Source: Labrenzia sp. THAF82 (GTDB taxonomy: Bacteria > Pseudomonadota > Alphaproteobacteria > Rhizobiales > Stappiaceae). From it: DNA of 64,000 nucleotides. The DNA is taken from NCBI RefSeq assembly GCF_009363435.1, contig NZ_CP045354.1:1640501-1704500 (forward strand), read 5' to 3'. Both the position numbers and the translations under genes were made by a program. Numbering within the stretch: position 1 is the first letter of the stretch; the number at the start of each line of letters is the position of its first letter. The notes under the pieces are model-generated. The model did no database searches. It saw only the letters and a program-made list of their open reading frames with translations, and was not told where the DNA came from. Shown piece after piece: positions 28,502 to 36,282 of this stretch.

Positions 28502-28632
28502 ATGATGGTAATCCCGTCGCGACCCGAGTGCTCGAACTCTGTTTGAGCGGTTGCCGAGATGTCAGGTCAAAAGATCAACCTGAGTTTTACGCTCGCTGCC
28601 GGCCCGTCATTGGTCAGTTCCTGTTGAGGAAT

Positions 28633-29352
28633 TCAGTTCCGGATCTGCTTTACAGGCCTCACGCCATCCTGGAAAACGATGTTCCGTCTTCTGAAGGTTG
28701 CGCCTTCAACGCAGACCGGTTTGCTGATCCGGTCCATGCGGAAGTGTCGGAAGTCATTTCGTGCGGGGTCCCAGGCGACCAGATACCACAACGGTGGCAG
28801 TATCAACATTGCCTGCGGTTCGACATATCGGCGGCTTGTTTCACCTTTTGCGTCGCGATAGCTGAAACGCAGATGCAAACGCGCAAGAAATGCTGTTTCA
28901 AATGCAGGAAGCAGGGCTGGATCCATTGTTCCCATAGTGGACAGATCGACCTGAGGTGCGAGCTCTCCCACATACAGGCAATCCAGGAAACGTCTTAAGT
29001 CTCGAACCTTGTCTGACGGTAGAGCTTTCTCGATTTTTGCAAGCCCCGCATCCGCGAGCTTTGAAAAAGGCAGATATCCGGCTGCCCGCATCGAGGCAAC
29101 GCTGATCAGCAGCGCAAAGACCTCGATGACCGAGAGGCGCGGCGCCGTTTGAACCGATTGCGGATCAAGCTGCAACCCGCCACCTCGGCCCGGCTCGGCA
29201 TGAATGACGAAGCCCTGGTCGCGTAGCGCACTGATGTCACGCAGAACCGTCCGCCTGGAAGCGCCAACCTCTGCGGCGAGTGCAGATATCGTCGATGTGC
29301 CGCAGCGTCGAAGGCTGCGCACGATGGCGTCTTGTCTGAGGCGAATATTCAT
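28633..29352 (-). CDS. YafY-type transcriptional regulator (HTH plus WYL domain)
   Basis: The product has 239 residues from ATG 29350-29352 (MNIRLRQDAI). A GTG at 29391 would add 13 residues but lies inside the palindrome at 29375-29391. The N-terminal DeoR-like helix-turn-helix (ISALAAEVGASRRTVLRDISALRDQGF) is followed by a WYL domain with LILPPLWYLVAWDPARNDFRHFRMDRI. Such proteins sense small ligands or nucleic acids. It is divergent from the alpha/beta hydrolase gene and may control it. Confidence 0.88.
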   Translation of the reverse strand: MNIRLRQDAIVRSLRRCGTSTISALAAEVGASRRTVLRDISALRDQGFVIHAEPGRGGGLQLDPQSVQTAPRLSVIEVFALLISVASMRAAGYLPFSKLADAGLAKIEKALPSDKVRDLRRFLDCLYVGELAPQVDLSTMGTMDPALLPAFETAFLARLHLRFSYRDAKGETSRRYVEPQAMLILPPLWYLVAWDPARNDFRHFRMDRISKPVCVEGATFRRRNIVFQDGVRPVKQIRN

Positions 29353-29374
29353 TTGGCAAGACAAGCCCTTAAAG

Positions 29375-29391
29375 GTGCCAGAATTTGGCAC
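29375..29391. promoter_or_regulatory. Palindrome between divergent WYL regulator and hydrolase genes
   Basis: GTGCCA-GAATT-TGGCAC has six-base perfect arms. It is 22 bases upstream of the regulator ATG and about 140 before the hydrolase, a fitting place for an autoregulatory operator. Confidence 0.45.
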
Positions 29392-29530
29392 TGTTTGACC
29401 TTAAGCACCACTTACGGGCGTCAGCAAGGACTTTTCGCACTTGTGACACCCGCCTCGACACACCTGATCCAGAACACGGCGTCACCCCGGGTTGCACCTG
29501 TTCTCATCTCATTTCCAGAAGGGCAGATAA

Positions 29531-30475
29531 ATGTATGATCCGGCCGACTTTCCCAAACCAACAATGATTTCGGTCAACGGCATTGAATTGGAGGTCTTTG
29601 AGTGCGGACAGAACAATGTGGGAAGGCCGATTGTGCTGTGCCACGGCTGGCCGGAACATGCCTTTTCCTGGCGGTTTCAGATGCCTGCATTGGCCGCTGC
29701 GGGCTACCATGTCATTGTTCCCAACCAGCGCGGCTATGGCAATTCCTCGCGGCCAAAAGATGTGACCGCCTATGATATCGAACAACTGACGGGCGACCTC
29801 GTCGCGCTTCTAGATCATTTCGCATATGAGACGGCAGTTTTCGTCGGTCATGACTGGGGTGCAAATGTTGTCTGGAGCACGGCTATGCTGCACCCCGATC
29901 GCGTTGAAAAAGTCGTTGCGCTCAGCTTGCCATATCAGCAACGTGGAAAAATCCCATGGATAGACTTCATCGAAGGCTTTCTGGGAAGTGATCACTATAT
30001 GGTGCATTTCAATCGTCGCCCCGGCGTAGCGGATGCGATCCTGGACGAAAACCGTCATCAATTCCTGACGAATTTGTTTCGAAAGAACGAGCCGAAGATG
30101 GCTCCAGAGCCGGGGATGATGATGATCAACCTGGCCAGGGCAAAAGTCCCTGTCGGGGAACCGCTCATGAGCGATCTTGAACTGTCCGTATTTGATTCTG
30201 CCTTTGAAGCTTCAGGGTTTACGAACAGTATCAATTGGTACCGCAACCTTGATCGCAATTGGCATTTGCTGGAGAAGGTCAATCCCATCATCCAGCACCC
30301 CGCTCTCATGATTTATGGGGATCGAGATCTCGTGCCGAAGTCTCCCAATTTGAGCGACTTCGTGCCTAAGGTCGACGTTGTCTGCCTGGATGCAGGTCAT
30401 TGGTTGCAGCAGGAAATGCCGGTTGAAACAACCGGAGTGATCCTGAACTGGCTCAAACAGACGTCAGAAGTCTGA
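29531..30475 (+). CDS. Alpha/beta hydrolase, epoxide-hydrolase-like
   Basis: The 314-residue protein has the epoxide hydrolase/haloalkane dehalogenase layout: oxyanion motif HGWPEHAFSW, nucleophile elbow VGHDWGANVVW with Asp108, MIYGDRDLVPKS with a candidate acid, and the catalytic His290 in DAGHWLQQEMP. An Asp nucleophile after GH points to epoxide or haloacid hydrolysis rather than ester cleavage. A cap domain occupies the middle third. AGAAGGG precedes the ATG. The substrate is unknown. It is not a kynurenine formamidase by motif. Confidence 0.85.
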   Translation: MYDPADFPKPTMISVNGIELEVFECGQNNVGRPIVLCHGWPEHAFSWRFQMPALAAAGYHVIVPNQRGYGNSSRPKDVTAYDIEQLTGDLVALLDHFAYETAVFVGHDWGANVVWSTAMLHPDRVEKVVALSLPYQQRGKIPWIDFIEGFLGSDHYMVHFNRRPGVADAILDENRHQFLTNLFRKNEPKMAPEPGMMMINLARAKVPVGEPLMSDLELSVFDSAFEASGFTNSINWYRNLDRNWHLLEKVNPIIQHPALMIYGDRDLVPKSPNLSDFVPKVDVVCLDAGHWLQQEMPVETTGVILNWLKQTSEV

Positions 30476-31046
30476 AAATTCAACAACGCGTCCTGAAATG
30501 GCGAATTGGTCGCTGATTTGCCTGGGGCTCAATCGCTTGGGTTTTGCTCTTGAGCCCTTCACCGAATCAAATCCGACAAAACCACAACCCCTAGTCTGCG
30601 TGCGACAAAGTTGCATTATTGACAAATTTACAAAGAGACAATTTGACAAAAAGACTCTTAGAGTCTAAATGTGCAGCACGAGCAAGCTATGTGTGGTTGC
30701 AAACGCAATAACCTGCACTCGCCACTCGTTTGGAGAAATACTTTCTCCCAATAAGTAATTAACTACTCGCATCTCCGGTTGGAAATCGGCCGGGGCTTCT
30801 CGTGTTGAAATCTAAATATTTGTTTAGAAACAATATGTTGCAAAAATGCTACTTGGGTTTCGAATGTTCATTCGTAGTGATTTCTAGGCTTGCTATTGAG
30901 AGGGGAAATCAGTTTTTATCATGCGAGCAGGCAATCGATCTAAGTTTAGAATCGAATGATTCGTGTAAACTTAAGTAAAAATTAGAAATTGGCTTAATTT
31001 CTGCGGTTCGTTTGGTTGCTACGCAGTTTAGAAATTGGAGAACACT
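30476..31046. other. AT-rich region before the porin gene
   Basis: No gene is recognised in these 571 bases. It probably contains the porin promoter and a long leader. A perfect inverted repeat AGACTCT-T-AGAGTCT (30652-30666) lies in the spacer of a promoter-like TTGACA-17-TAAATG (30643-30671). The 11-mer TTAGAAATTGG occurs at 30983-30993 and again at 31028-31038, the second copy overlapping the porin ribosome site. Confidence 0.5.
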
Positions 31047-32210
31047 ATGAAACTCTTTAAGGGCATGATGCTCGGCGCTGCTGCAGTTGCTACTGCTGCC
31101 ACCGCTCAGGCTGCCGATCTTCCGGTTGCTCCGGAGCCGGTCGACTACGTTCGTATCTGTGACGCATACGGCGCACGCTTCTACTACATCCCGGGCACAG
31201 AAACCTGCCTGCGTGTTGGTGGCCGTGTTCGTACCCAGTTCATCGTGAACAACGTTCTCGATGATGGTGCATGGGGCACTCGCGATTCTGACGGTTACTC
31301 CTGGCGTACACAGGGTTACCTGTACCTCGACGCTCGTACCGCAACTGAGTTCGGTACTCTGCGTGCCTATGTTGAGCTGTCTCAGCGCGTAGACAACGAT
31401 ACTGAAACCTTCGACTTCGGTTCTACCTACATTCAGTGGGGCGGACTGACAGCTGGTTACCTCGCTTCGAACTTCGACATCTTCACCGGTCAGTCCTTCA
31501 TTGGTGTTGTTGATCGTGACTGGTCCGATGAGACCATCAACCAGATCGCTTACACTGCAGCTTTCGGCAACGGTTTCTCCGCTACGATCGCTCTTGAAGA
31601 TCAGGCTGGCCGTCAGGTTGGCGATTATGGCGGCACCCGCATGCCGGACGTCGTTGCTGCTCTCGCAGTTTCCCAGGGCTGGGGTTCTGCACAGCTTTCC
31701 GGTGCTCTGCACCAGGTCTACCCGAGCACAGCTGCTGCTCACCAGACTGGCGGAACCAACAACGGTGCTGACGATGAGCTCGGTTGGGCAATCGGCGGTG
31801 GCGTCGTGTTCAACCTGCCGATGATCAACTCCGGTTCGAACATCTACTTCCAGGGTTTCTATGCTGACGGCGCTCTGTCCTACATCGGTGCAGGCAGCAC
31901 TGAAGGTGGCGTGACCGTGTCTGACTTCGGTGCGACCGGCGGTACTTCCGAAGGTTACTCCCTGTCAGCTGGTGCATATGTCCAGGCAACTTCCACTATC
32001 GGTCTTGCACTCGACGGTTCTTACATGGACGTCGACCAGGCTAACGGCTTCACCGACTTCTCCCGTTGGGCGATCGATGGTTCCGTACAGTGGGAGCCGG
32101 TCTCTGGCTTCATCCTGGGTGCTGATGTTGGTTATGCCAATGTTGATCCGGACGCAGGTTCCGATGTTGACGAACTCCTCTTCGGTGTTCGCCTGCAGCG
32201 GACGTTCTGA
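31047..32210 (+). CDS. Outer-membrane porin (alphaproteobacterial Porin_2 type)
   Basis: The 387-residue protein starts at ATG 31047 after TTGGAG. The signal peptide MKLFKGMMLGAAAVATAATAQA is followed by ADLPVAPEPVDYVRICDAYGA, then FYYIPGTETCLRVGGRVRTQF, the conserved opening of Rhizobiales-type porins with two cysteines. Alternating hydrophobic/polar strands continue to a C-terminal LLFGVRLQRTF ending in Phe, as needed for outer-membrane assembly. Codon use is strongly skewed, as expected of an abundant protein. A GC-rich hairpin follows. Confidence 0.95.
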   Translation: MKLFKGMMLGAAAVATAATAQAADLPVAPEPVDYVRICDAYGARFYYIPGTETCLRVGGRVRTQFIVNNVLDDGAWGTRDSDGYSWRTQGYLYLDARTATEFGTLRAYVELSQRVDNDTETFDFGSTYIQWGGLTAGYLASNFDIFTGQSFIGVVDRDWSDETINQIAYTAAFGNGFSATIALEDQAGRQVGDYGGTRMPDVVAALAVSQGWGSAQLSGALHQVYPSTAAAHQTGGTNNGADDELGWAIGGGVVFNLPMINSGSNIYFQGFYADGALSYIGAGSTEGGVTVSDFGATGGTSEGYSLSAGAYVQATSTIGLALDGSYMDVDQANGFTDFSRWAIDGSVQWEPVSGFILGADVGYANVDPDAGSDVDELLFGVRLQRTF

Positions 32211-32266
32211 TTTGACGCGAGCTCACTGACAGCGGTCTTTGACCTCTATGACCTCTAGTCAGTCCT

Positions 32267-32296
32267 CGGCCCGGCAGGTTCCACCCTGCCGGGCCG
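32267..32296 (+). terminator. GC-rich hairpin after the porin gene
   Basis: CGGCCCGGCAGG (32267-32278) pairs perfectly with CCTGCCGGGCCG (32285-32296) around a six-base loop. No T-run follows, so it may act as terminator, mRNA stabiliser or both. It lies between the porin and a convergent TetR gene. Confidence 0.55.
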
Positions 32297-32372
32297 CCCC
32301 CATAGAACGGCCTTGTCACTTTGTGCTGAGAATTTGGGGAAAAGAATCTGCCGATATTACAATTTAGGCAAA

Positions 32373-32933
32373 CTAAGCATCTACGCTGTTTTCGAGCAAT
32401 TTTTTCAACGGCGAATAGGTATGGTGCAACTGCTCAAGGTCGACCACGTTTTTCTTCATTTGGTCGAATGAAAACCTGATAAAATTACAGAGTTCCGCGA
32501 AGCTGACCTGACCCAGCCGGGTCTTGTGCTCAAATGGGCTCAGCGTTTCCATGATAACATTGTTGTAAAGCTGGATAATTTTATTCTTCTTCTCGTTCTC
32601 AAAACTCTCAACCACCTGCAAAATCTCTTCTCGGTGGGGCACCTGCAGCATGATTTCGCAGGGTTTCAGAACGAGATATTTGAAAGCAACGTCCAGACGC
32701 TCTCCGACACTTTCCAGATCCGAGCATTCTGCAACAATTGAAGACGCCGAGACGCGTGCGCGATGCTCCAGTGCGCCGTAAATCAGGTCTTCCTTGCCAT
32801 CATAAGCATTGTAGAGAGATTGACGTGCCACCCCGGCGGCGTTTGCGATTTCACTCATCGTTGTCTTCTTGACACCGTAGTGCGCAAACAGCTGCAAGGC
32901 GGTTTCTACAATTTTTATATCTCGTTCAATCAT
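32373..32933 (-). CDS. TetR-family transcriptional regulator
   Basis: The product has 186 residues from ATG 32931-32933 (MIERDIKIVETALQLFAHYG). The helix-turn-helix is clear: TTMSEIANAAGVARQSLYNAYDGKEDLI. The C-terminal ligand domain is not assignable. An in-frame start at 32999 would add 22 residues, but the promoter at 32940-32968 lies between the two starts, favouring the shorter one. Downstream is the convergent porin. No obvious partner gene stands beside it. Confidence 0.85.
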   Translation of the reverse strand: MIERDIKIVETALQLFAHYGVKKTTMSEIANAAGVARQSLYNAYDGKEDLIYGALEHRARVSASSIVAECSDLESVGERLDVAFKYLVLKPCEIMLQVPHREEILQVVESFENEKKNKIIQLYNNVIMETLSPFEHKTRLGQVSFAELCNFIRFSFDQMKKNVVDLEQLHHTYSPLKKLLENSVDA

Positions 32934-33381
32934 TTTTTCTTGATAAGGTTTATGACTTATCGTGTCAATTTGTCGCGAACTTTTACTATGCCGCTCCATA
33001 TAGTTTATGCTGGAAGTGTTAAAATTTTTAATTGAAACGGGACTTTTATTGTTGAATCACAAGTACTTTTTCAATTTTCCCTGTTGCGGTGCAATAGCGG
33101 AAAATCGTGTGCGTTTTGTTGATACACTTTAAATTCAGAGCGGTCACGCTGTTGCCGCAAATTCGTGAAGCGGCATTCCAACGCTTTATCGTGAGTGGTG
33201 ATTCTCGATGGAGCGCCGCTATTGCACGCTTCGTGCCCTTGTTCTTTGAGCGTTTTCCTGAAGCCAACTCAGGGCTGCGTTTTAATGCAAATGGTGCTTT
33301 TCGATGCGGCCCGAAAATCCAGCGCTGCATAGGCGGCCGGCCGCCCTCAAACAGTTGAGGCCGACCGTTTCCTGTTCTCGA
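32934..33381. other. Intergenic region between TetR and the acidic protein gene
   Basis: No supported gene. Short ORFs on both strands (33046-33330 minus and 33107-33358 plus) lack ribosome sites and known motifs. A 14-bp palindrome GGCGGCCGGCCGCC (33332-33345) abuts a stem CCTCAA-ACAG-TTGAGG (33345-33360), placed where the acidic gene's transcript would end. Confidence 0.5.
32940..32968 (-). promoter_or_regulatory. Predicted promoter and operator of the TetR gene, leaderless arrangement
   Basis: On the minus strand TTGACA (32963-32968), a 17-base spacer and TATCAA (32940-32945) form a good sigma-70-type promoter. Only six bases separate it from the ATG, so transcription would begin at or next to the start codon. 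An inverted repeat GATAAG-N8-CTTATC (32942-32961) covers the spacer and suits autorepression. Confidence 0.55.
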
Positions 33382-33687
33382 TCAGAAAAGAAAGTCGTCG
33401 GTCGCTCCCGGCGCAAAGTCGTCGTCTCCCGTCAACGCGAAATCAAGAACCGCGTCTTCGCGATAAGTTACCTTGATCTCCTCATAGTTGAATGTAACAG
33501 TTTCTGTCGGAATGGTATCCTCCGATGAGCCCTTCTCTTCGGAAGCGAATTCGAAATTGTCGAATGAAGAAGAAGCGTCATCTTCATTTTCTCCTCCGAT
33601 GTCTGAAGCAAAATTAAAATTATCGTCGAATTCAGGCTTTGTTTTATCCTTGAACTGTCTGATAGAAACTTGAGAATATCTTGGCAT
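33382..33687 (-). CDS. Small, very acidic internally repeated protein of unknown function
   Basis: The product has 101 residues and starts ten bases after AGAAGGA, so it is probably real. Two similar segments occur, DDNFNFASD and FDNFEFASE, each followed by a run rich in Asp, Glu and Ser. The C-terminus reads DDDFAPGATDDFLF. There is no signal peptide, cysteine or transmembrane segment. A negatively charged residue followed by hydrophobic residues at the very end recalls type I secretion signals, and an RTX protein is encoded in the same window, but this is weak analogy. It may be intrinsically disordered. I do not recognise the family. Confidence 0.6.
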   Translation of the reverse strand: MPRYSQVSIRQFKDKTKPEFDDNFNFASDIGGENEDDASSSFDNFEFASEEKGSSEDTIPTETVTFNYEEIKVTYREDAVLDFALTGDDDFAPGATDDFLF

Positions 33688-34091
33688 TGGTAAAATCCTT
33701 CTAAAGTATCAACTCTTCCCCAGGGTTTAATATTCAGATATTTGTTTTTTTCTTTCTGTGACTACAGTCACGGAAACACGTTTTGGGACTGAACCGTTCA
33801 TGGTCAGCCTGATCCATTTCCGATTGAGCGCTAGAACAAATAGGGAGTGCAATTCCCCTGCATGCTGGCGCGGATTGACCCACATTGGCGAGAATTGTCC
33901 GGCATTTGGCAGAAATGGTCCTGTAAAACCGAACTTCATGCATTCATGTTTATCTCAACAGTCATTGACCAGTGAGTTGAGATGAAACGCCTTTTTCCAA
34001 AAGACAGCAGGTTTGAAGAGTTTAATGCAGTTCAACGACATTCTGGACTGCGTCGCACTTTGCCCTGGACAAGGTCTGCGGAGGCTCAATC
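33688..34091. other. Region between the acidic protein gene and the AraC-type gene
   Basis: No gene recognised. Overlapping short minus-strand ORFs (33727-33943) have no ribosome site. The notable element is a tandem direct repeat at 33885-33921, listed separately. Promoters for both divergent genes should lie here. Confidence 0.5.
33885..33921. promoter_or_regulatory. Tandem 16-base direct repeat with 21-bp period, candidate AraC-family operator
   Basis: TTGGCGAGAATTGTCC (33885-33900) and TTGGCAGAAATGGTCC (33906-33921) match at 12 of 16 positions and are offset by 21 bp, two helix turns. AraC proteins typically bind such direct repeats through their two helix-turn-helix motifs. It is about 170 bp before the AraC-type gene and about 200 bp before the divergent acidic protein gene. 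Confidence 0.5.
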
Positions 34092-35107
34092 ATGACGACC
34101 GTGAGCAATGGAACGGTCATGACCGTTGTCGCTTCGGCACTCTCGCGCGCGTTGACAATTTCTGAAGTTCAGGATGCAGCGGGTATCTCATGCAACATAT
34201 TGATGAACCCAATTGCCCGTCCGCCGGAAGATGTCACGCCAAGAATAATGTTGCTGCTTGGCGAGCGCTTTCCAAATGAACCGATTACCCTCGATATTGC
34301 GCGGGCCGCTCCATTCTCGTTTTTTGGAGGATTGGCAGAGGGGGCCCGGTTCGCTGATGATCTTCGCACGGCCATAAAACTTCTGACAAAGAACTGTTCT
34401 GTCATTTCGGATCAATTGGAGCTGGCATTCCAAGAAAATTCTTCGGAAGCAAAATAGTATCCAGTCATCCCATGAACCACATCGACAATGGCCGTTCAGC
34501 AGAAATAGGCTCTGCGTCGATTGCACGCCTTTTTTCAGAGTTTCTTGGACTATCTGACTGCTTCAAGCGCATAACTTTTTCGCACGAACCCAATTGCGAT
34601 GTGCAGCATTATGTCGACTACTTCGGTGTTCCAGTTGACTTCAATGCCAGCGAAATAAGCCTCATCTTGAAGCCGGAGAAACTCGATGAGCCGATCAAGC
34701 AGGCGAATGTTGAACTTTTCAACTACGTGCAGACCCACCTCTCGGGCGTGAAGAAACAAATTGAAGCTGCGAAAGAGCCAAAGGAACTCAAAGCGCTCAG
34801 AAACGCTGCTGCGGAAAACGCCCGGGCTGGCTTGTTCAGCGCCGTCAGCGTTGCCGCCGCCGCCAACATGAGTGTACGGACAGCGCAAAGGATCGCGGCA
34901 GAAAACGGCACGACAGTCCAAGGTTTGATCGACAAGATCCGTGAACACAGTGCGATGGAGCTCTTGCGCGATAACCGCAATGACATCGGTTCAATTGCCT
35001 TTCTGCTCGGGTATTCAGATGAACGAGCCTTTCGCAGAGCATTTCAACGATGGACCGGACAGACGCCTTCCGATTTTCGCAAGCAGCTCAACAAGGCGAT
35101 TGAGTAA
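34092..35107 (+). pseudogene. AraC-family regulator split by a -1 frameshift
   Basis: Two adjacent ORFs together make one regulator. The first (34092-34457, 121 residues) starts seven bases after GGAGG and matches the N-terminal ligand domain of AraC proteins of the arabinose-binding-domain-like type (PF12625): ARPPEDVTPRIMLLLGERF, then FFGGLAEGARFADDLRTAIKLL. The second (34472-35107) continues that domain (HIDNGRSAEIGSASIARLFSEFLG, VDYFGVPVDFNASEISLIL) and ends in two helix-turn-helix motifs (SVAAAANMSVRTAQRIAAENG; IAFLLGYSDERAFRRAFQRWTG). The first frame ends at TAG 34455-34457 after GCA AAA. Slipping back one base at the AAAA run (34451-34454) gives ATA GTA TCC and joins the second frame in register. 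Explanations are a real mutation, a sequencing error, or programmed slippage. The second ORF has no ribosome site of its own. Confidence 0.7.
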
Positions 35108-35254
35108 GCCGAAATAGGTTGGCGGATCAGGCCTCACGGTCTGATCTGAACAGCGGCAGTTACCGACAATCGATCGAAGCCCAACCGATGCGCTGCACCG
35201 GGTGAGCCATTGCGTCCTGTTTTCAGTTCGAGACGCGGGAGAGGGAGAAGCACA

Positions 35255-35740
35255 TTGAAGGCACTTTCACAGTTTGCGGCCGTCTTGCTGGGTCTTTTGG
35301 CGGGTGGCTCACTCCTGATTGCTACCGGTCTTGTGCCGTACTGGCGAAGTCTGGATCCGGCGGAGTTCGCGCAAGTCTTTAGCGCAAACCTGCTTCCCGT
35401 GGGCGGCACCATGGCTGTTCTTACCGTTCTGGGGACAGGCTCCGTGATGACTGTTGCCGCGATTTCAATCTGGAAGAAGCAACCGACCAGATTCTGGTTG
35501 GCCGCAGCTGCCACGGCCACCCTCCTGATGGTCGCCACCTTGCCGGCTTATTTCGGCACGGCCAACCCGCTGCTGGCAGGCGGAACACTGGGGGCGGACG
35601 CGAGCACTGCTGAGTTAGCAACCTGGCAACAAATGCATTGGTTCCGGACCGTCATGGGAATTCTCGGTTTCTACTGCGCGGTGCGCACCGGATACGTCTC
35701 TGAAAAACCAACTGGATTCATCACGCCAAGTGGTCTGTGA
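35255..35740 (+). CDS. DUF1772-like four-helix membrane protein
   Basis: The product has 161 residues starting at TTG 35255, which follows GGGAGAGGGAGAAG. Four hydrophobic helices are evident at about residues 7-27, 48-72, 79-98 and 132-152. The region LVPYWRSLDPAEFAQVFS and the last part (ATWQQMHWFRTVMGILGF) resemble DUF1772 (anthrone-oxygenase-like) proteins, though the match is by eye. It is first of a three-gene unit with an EF-hand protein and a flavocytochrome. Function unknown. Confidence 0.65.
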   Translation: MKALSQFAAVLLGLLAGGSLLIATGLVPYWRSLDPAEFAQVFSANLLPVGGTMAVLTVLGTGSVMTVAAISIWKKQPTRFWLAAAATATLLMVATLPAYFGTANPLLAGGTLGADASTAELATWQQMHWFRTVMGILGFYCAVRTGYVSEKPTGFITPSGL

Positions 35741-35766
35741 CCACATCAACCCTGGAGGAACCTCAA

Positions 35767-36261
35767 ATGAAAAGGTCAATTCTAACCATCGCATGTTTTT
35801 CCTGCTTGGCGCTCGTGCCGCCAACCGCAGCTGCCGACAATGATTGGAAAGAGCTTTCCGGTCTGGCCTTTCAATCCATCGACAAGGATGGCGATGGCAA
35901 GGTGACACCCAGCGAGTATTCGAGCTTTGGCGACGATGTTTTTTCCTCCATGGACTATGACAGTTCCAAGGCTCTGACGCTCGACGAATTCTACAACTGG
36001 GGCTTTGGCATGCATAACGCGGCCGAAGACGCTGGCCAAAGCGAAGCCTTCAAAACAGCTATGCGTGTGGTCTTTGCGCTTTGGGATCGGAATGCGGACA
36101 GTCAGGTAACCGCAGCTGAGTATGACGAGTCCCTCGAATTTGATTTCCTGCGCGCCGATCTGGATCAGGACAAGACGCTGAGCGAGCCGGAGTATCTTTC
36201 AGGGTTCTCTGTTGTCGTGGCAGCCAAAGCTGCCATTCACCCTCAGTCCACGAAAAACTAA
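35767..36261 (+). CDS. Exported protein with four EF-hand calcium-binding loops
   Basis: The 164-residue product starts at ATG 35767 after GGAGG. Residues 1-23 are a signal peptide ending near PPTAAA. Four canonical 12-residue loops follow at 39-50 (DKDGDGKVTPSE), 63-74 (DYDSSKALTLDE), 107-118 (DRNADSQVTAAE) and 131-142 (DLDQDKTLSEPE). All have Asp at position 1 and Glu at position 12, and most have acidic or polar residues at 3 and 5, so all four may bind calcium. They are paired like calmodulin. Location should be periplasmic. The next gene, 21 bases on, is a NOX-like flavocytochrome, suggesting calcium control of that enzyme. Confidence 0.88.
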   Translation: MKRSILTIACFSCLALVPPTAAADNDWKELSGLAFQSIDKDGDGKVTPSEYSSFGDDVFSSMDYDSSKALTLDEFYNWGFGMHNAAEDAGQSEAFKTAMRVVFALWDRNADSQVTAAEYDESLEFDFLRADLDQDKTLSEPEYLSGFSVVVAAKAAIHPQSTKN

Positions 36262-36282
36262 ACCCGGAAAGGAGGCAAGGTC

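Noticed and set aside
29531..30475. Possible missing kynurenine formamidase
   Set aside because: The GHDWG elbow gives an Asp nucleophile of epoxide-hydrolase type and lacks formamidase motifs. It is also distant and separately regulated.
30909..31742. 277-residue minus-strand ORF opposite the porin
   Set aside because: It is a by-product of the porin's strong codon bias. The plus strand gives a full porin with signal peptide and terminal Phe.
33046..33358. Overlapping ORFs on both strands (94 and 83 residues)
   Set aside because: Neither has a ribosome site or recognisable motif, and they cannot both be real. I could not confirm a transposase remnant.
33727..33943. Two minus-strand ORFs of about 70 residues in different frames
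   Set aside because: No ribosome sites and no similarity to known families. They cover a likely regulatory region.
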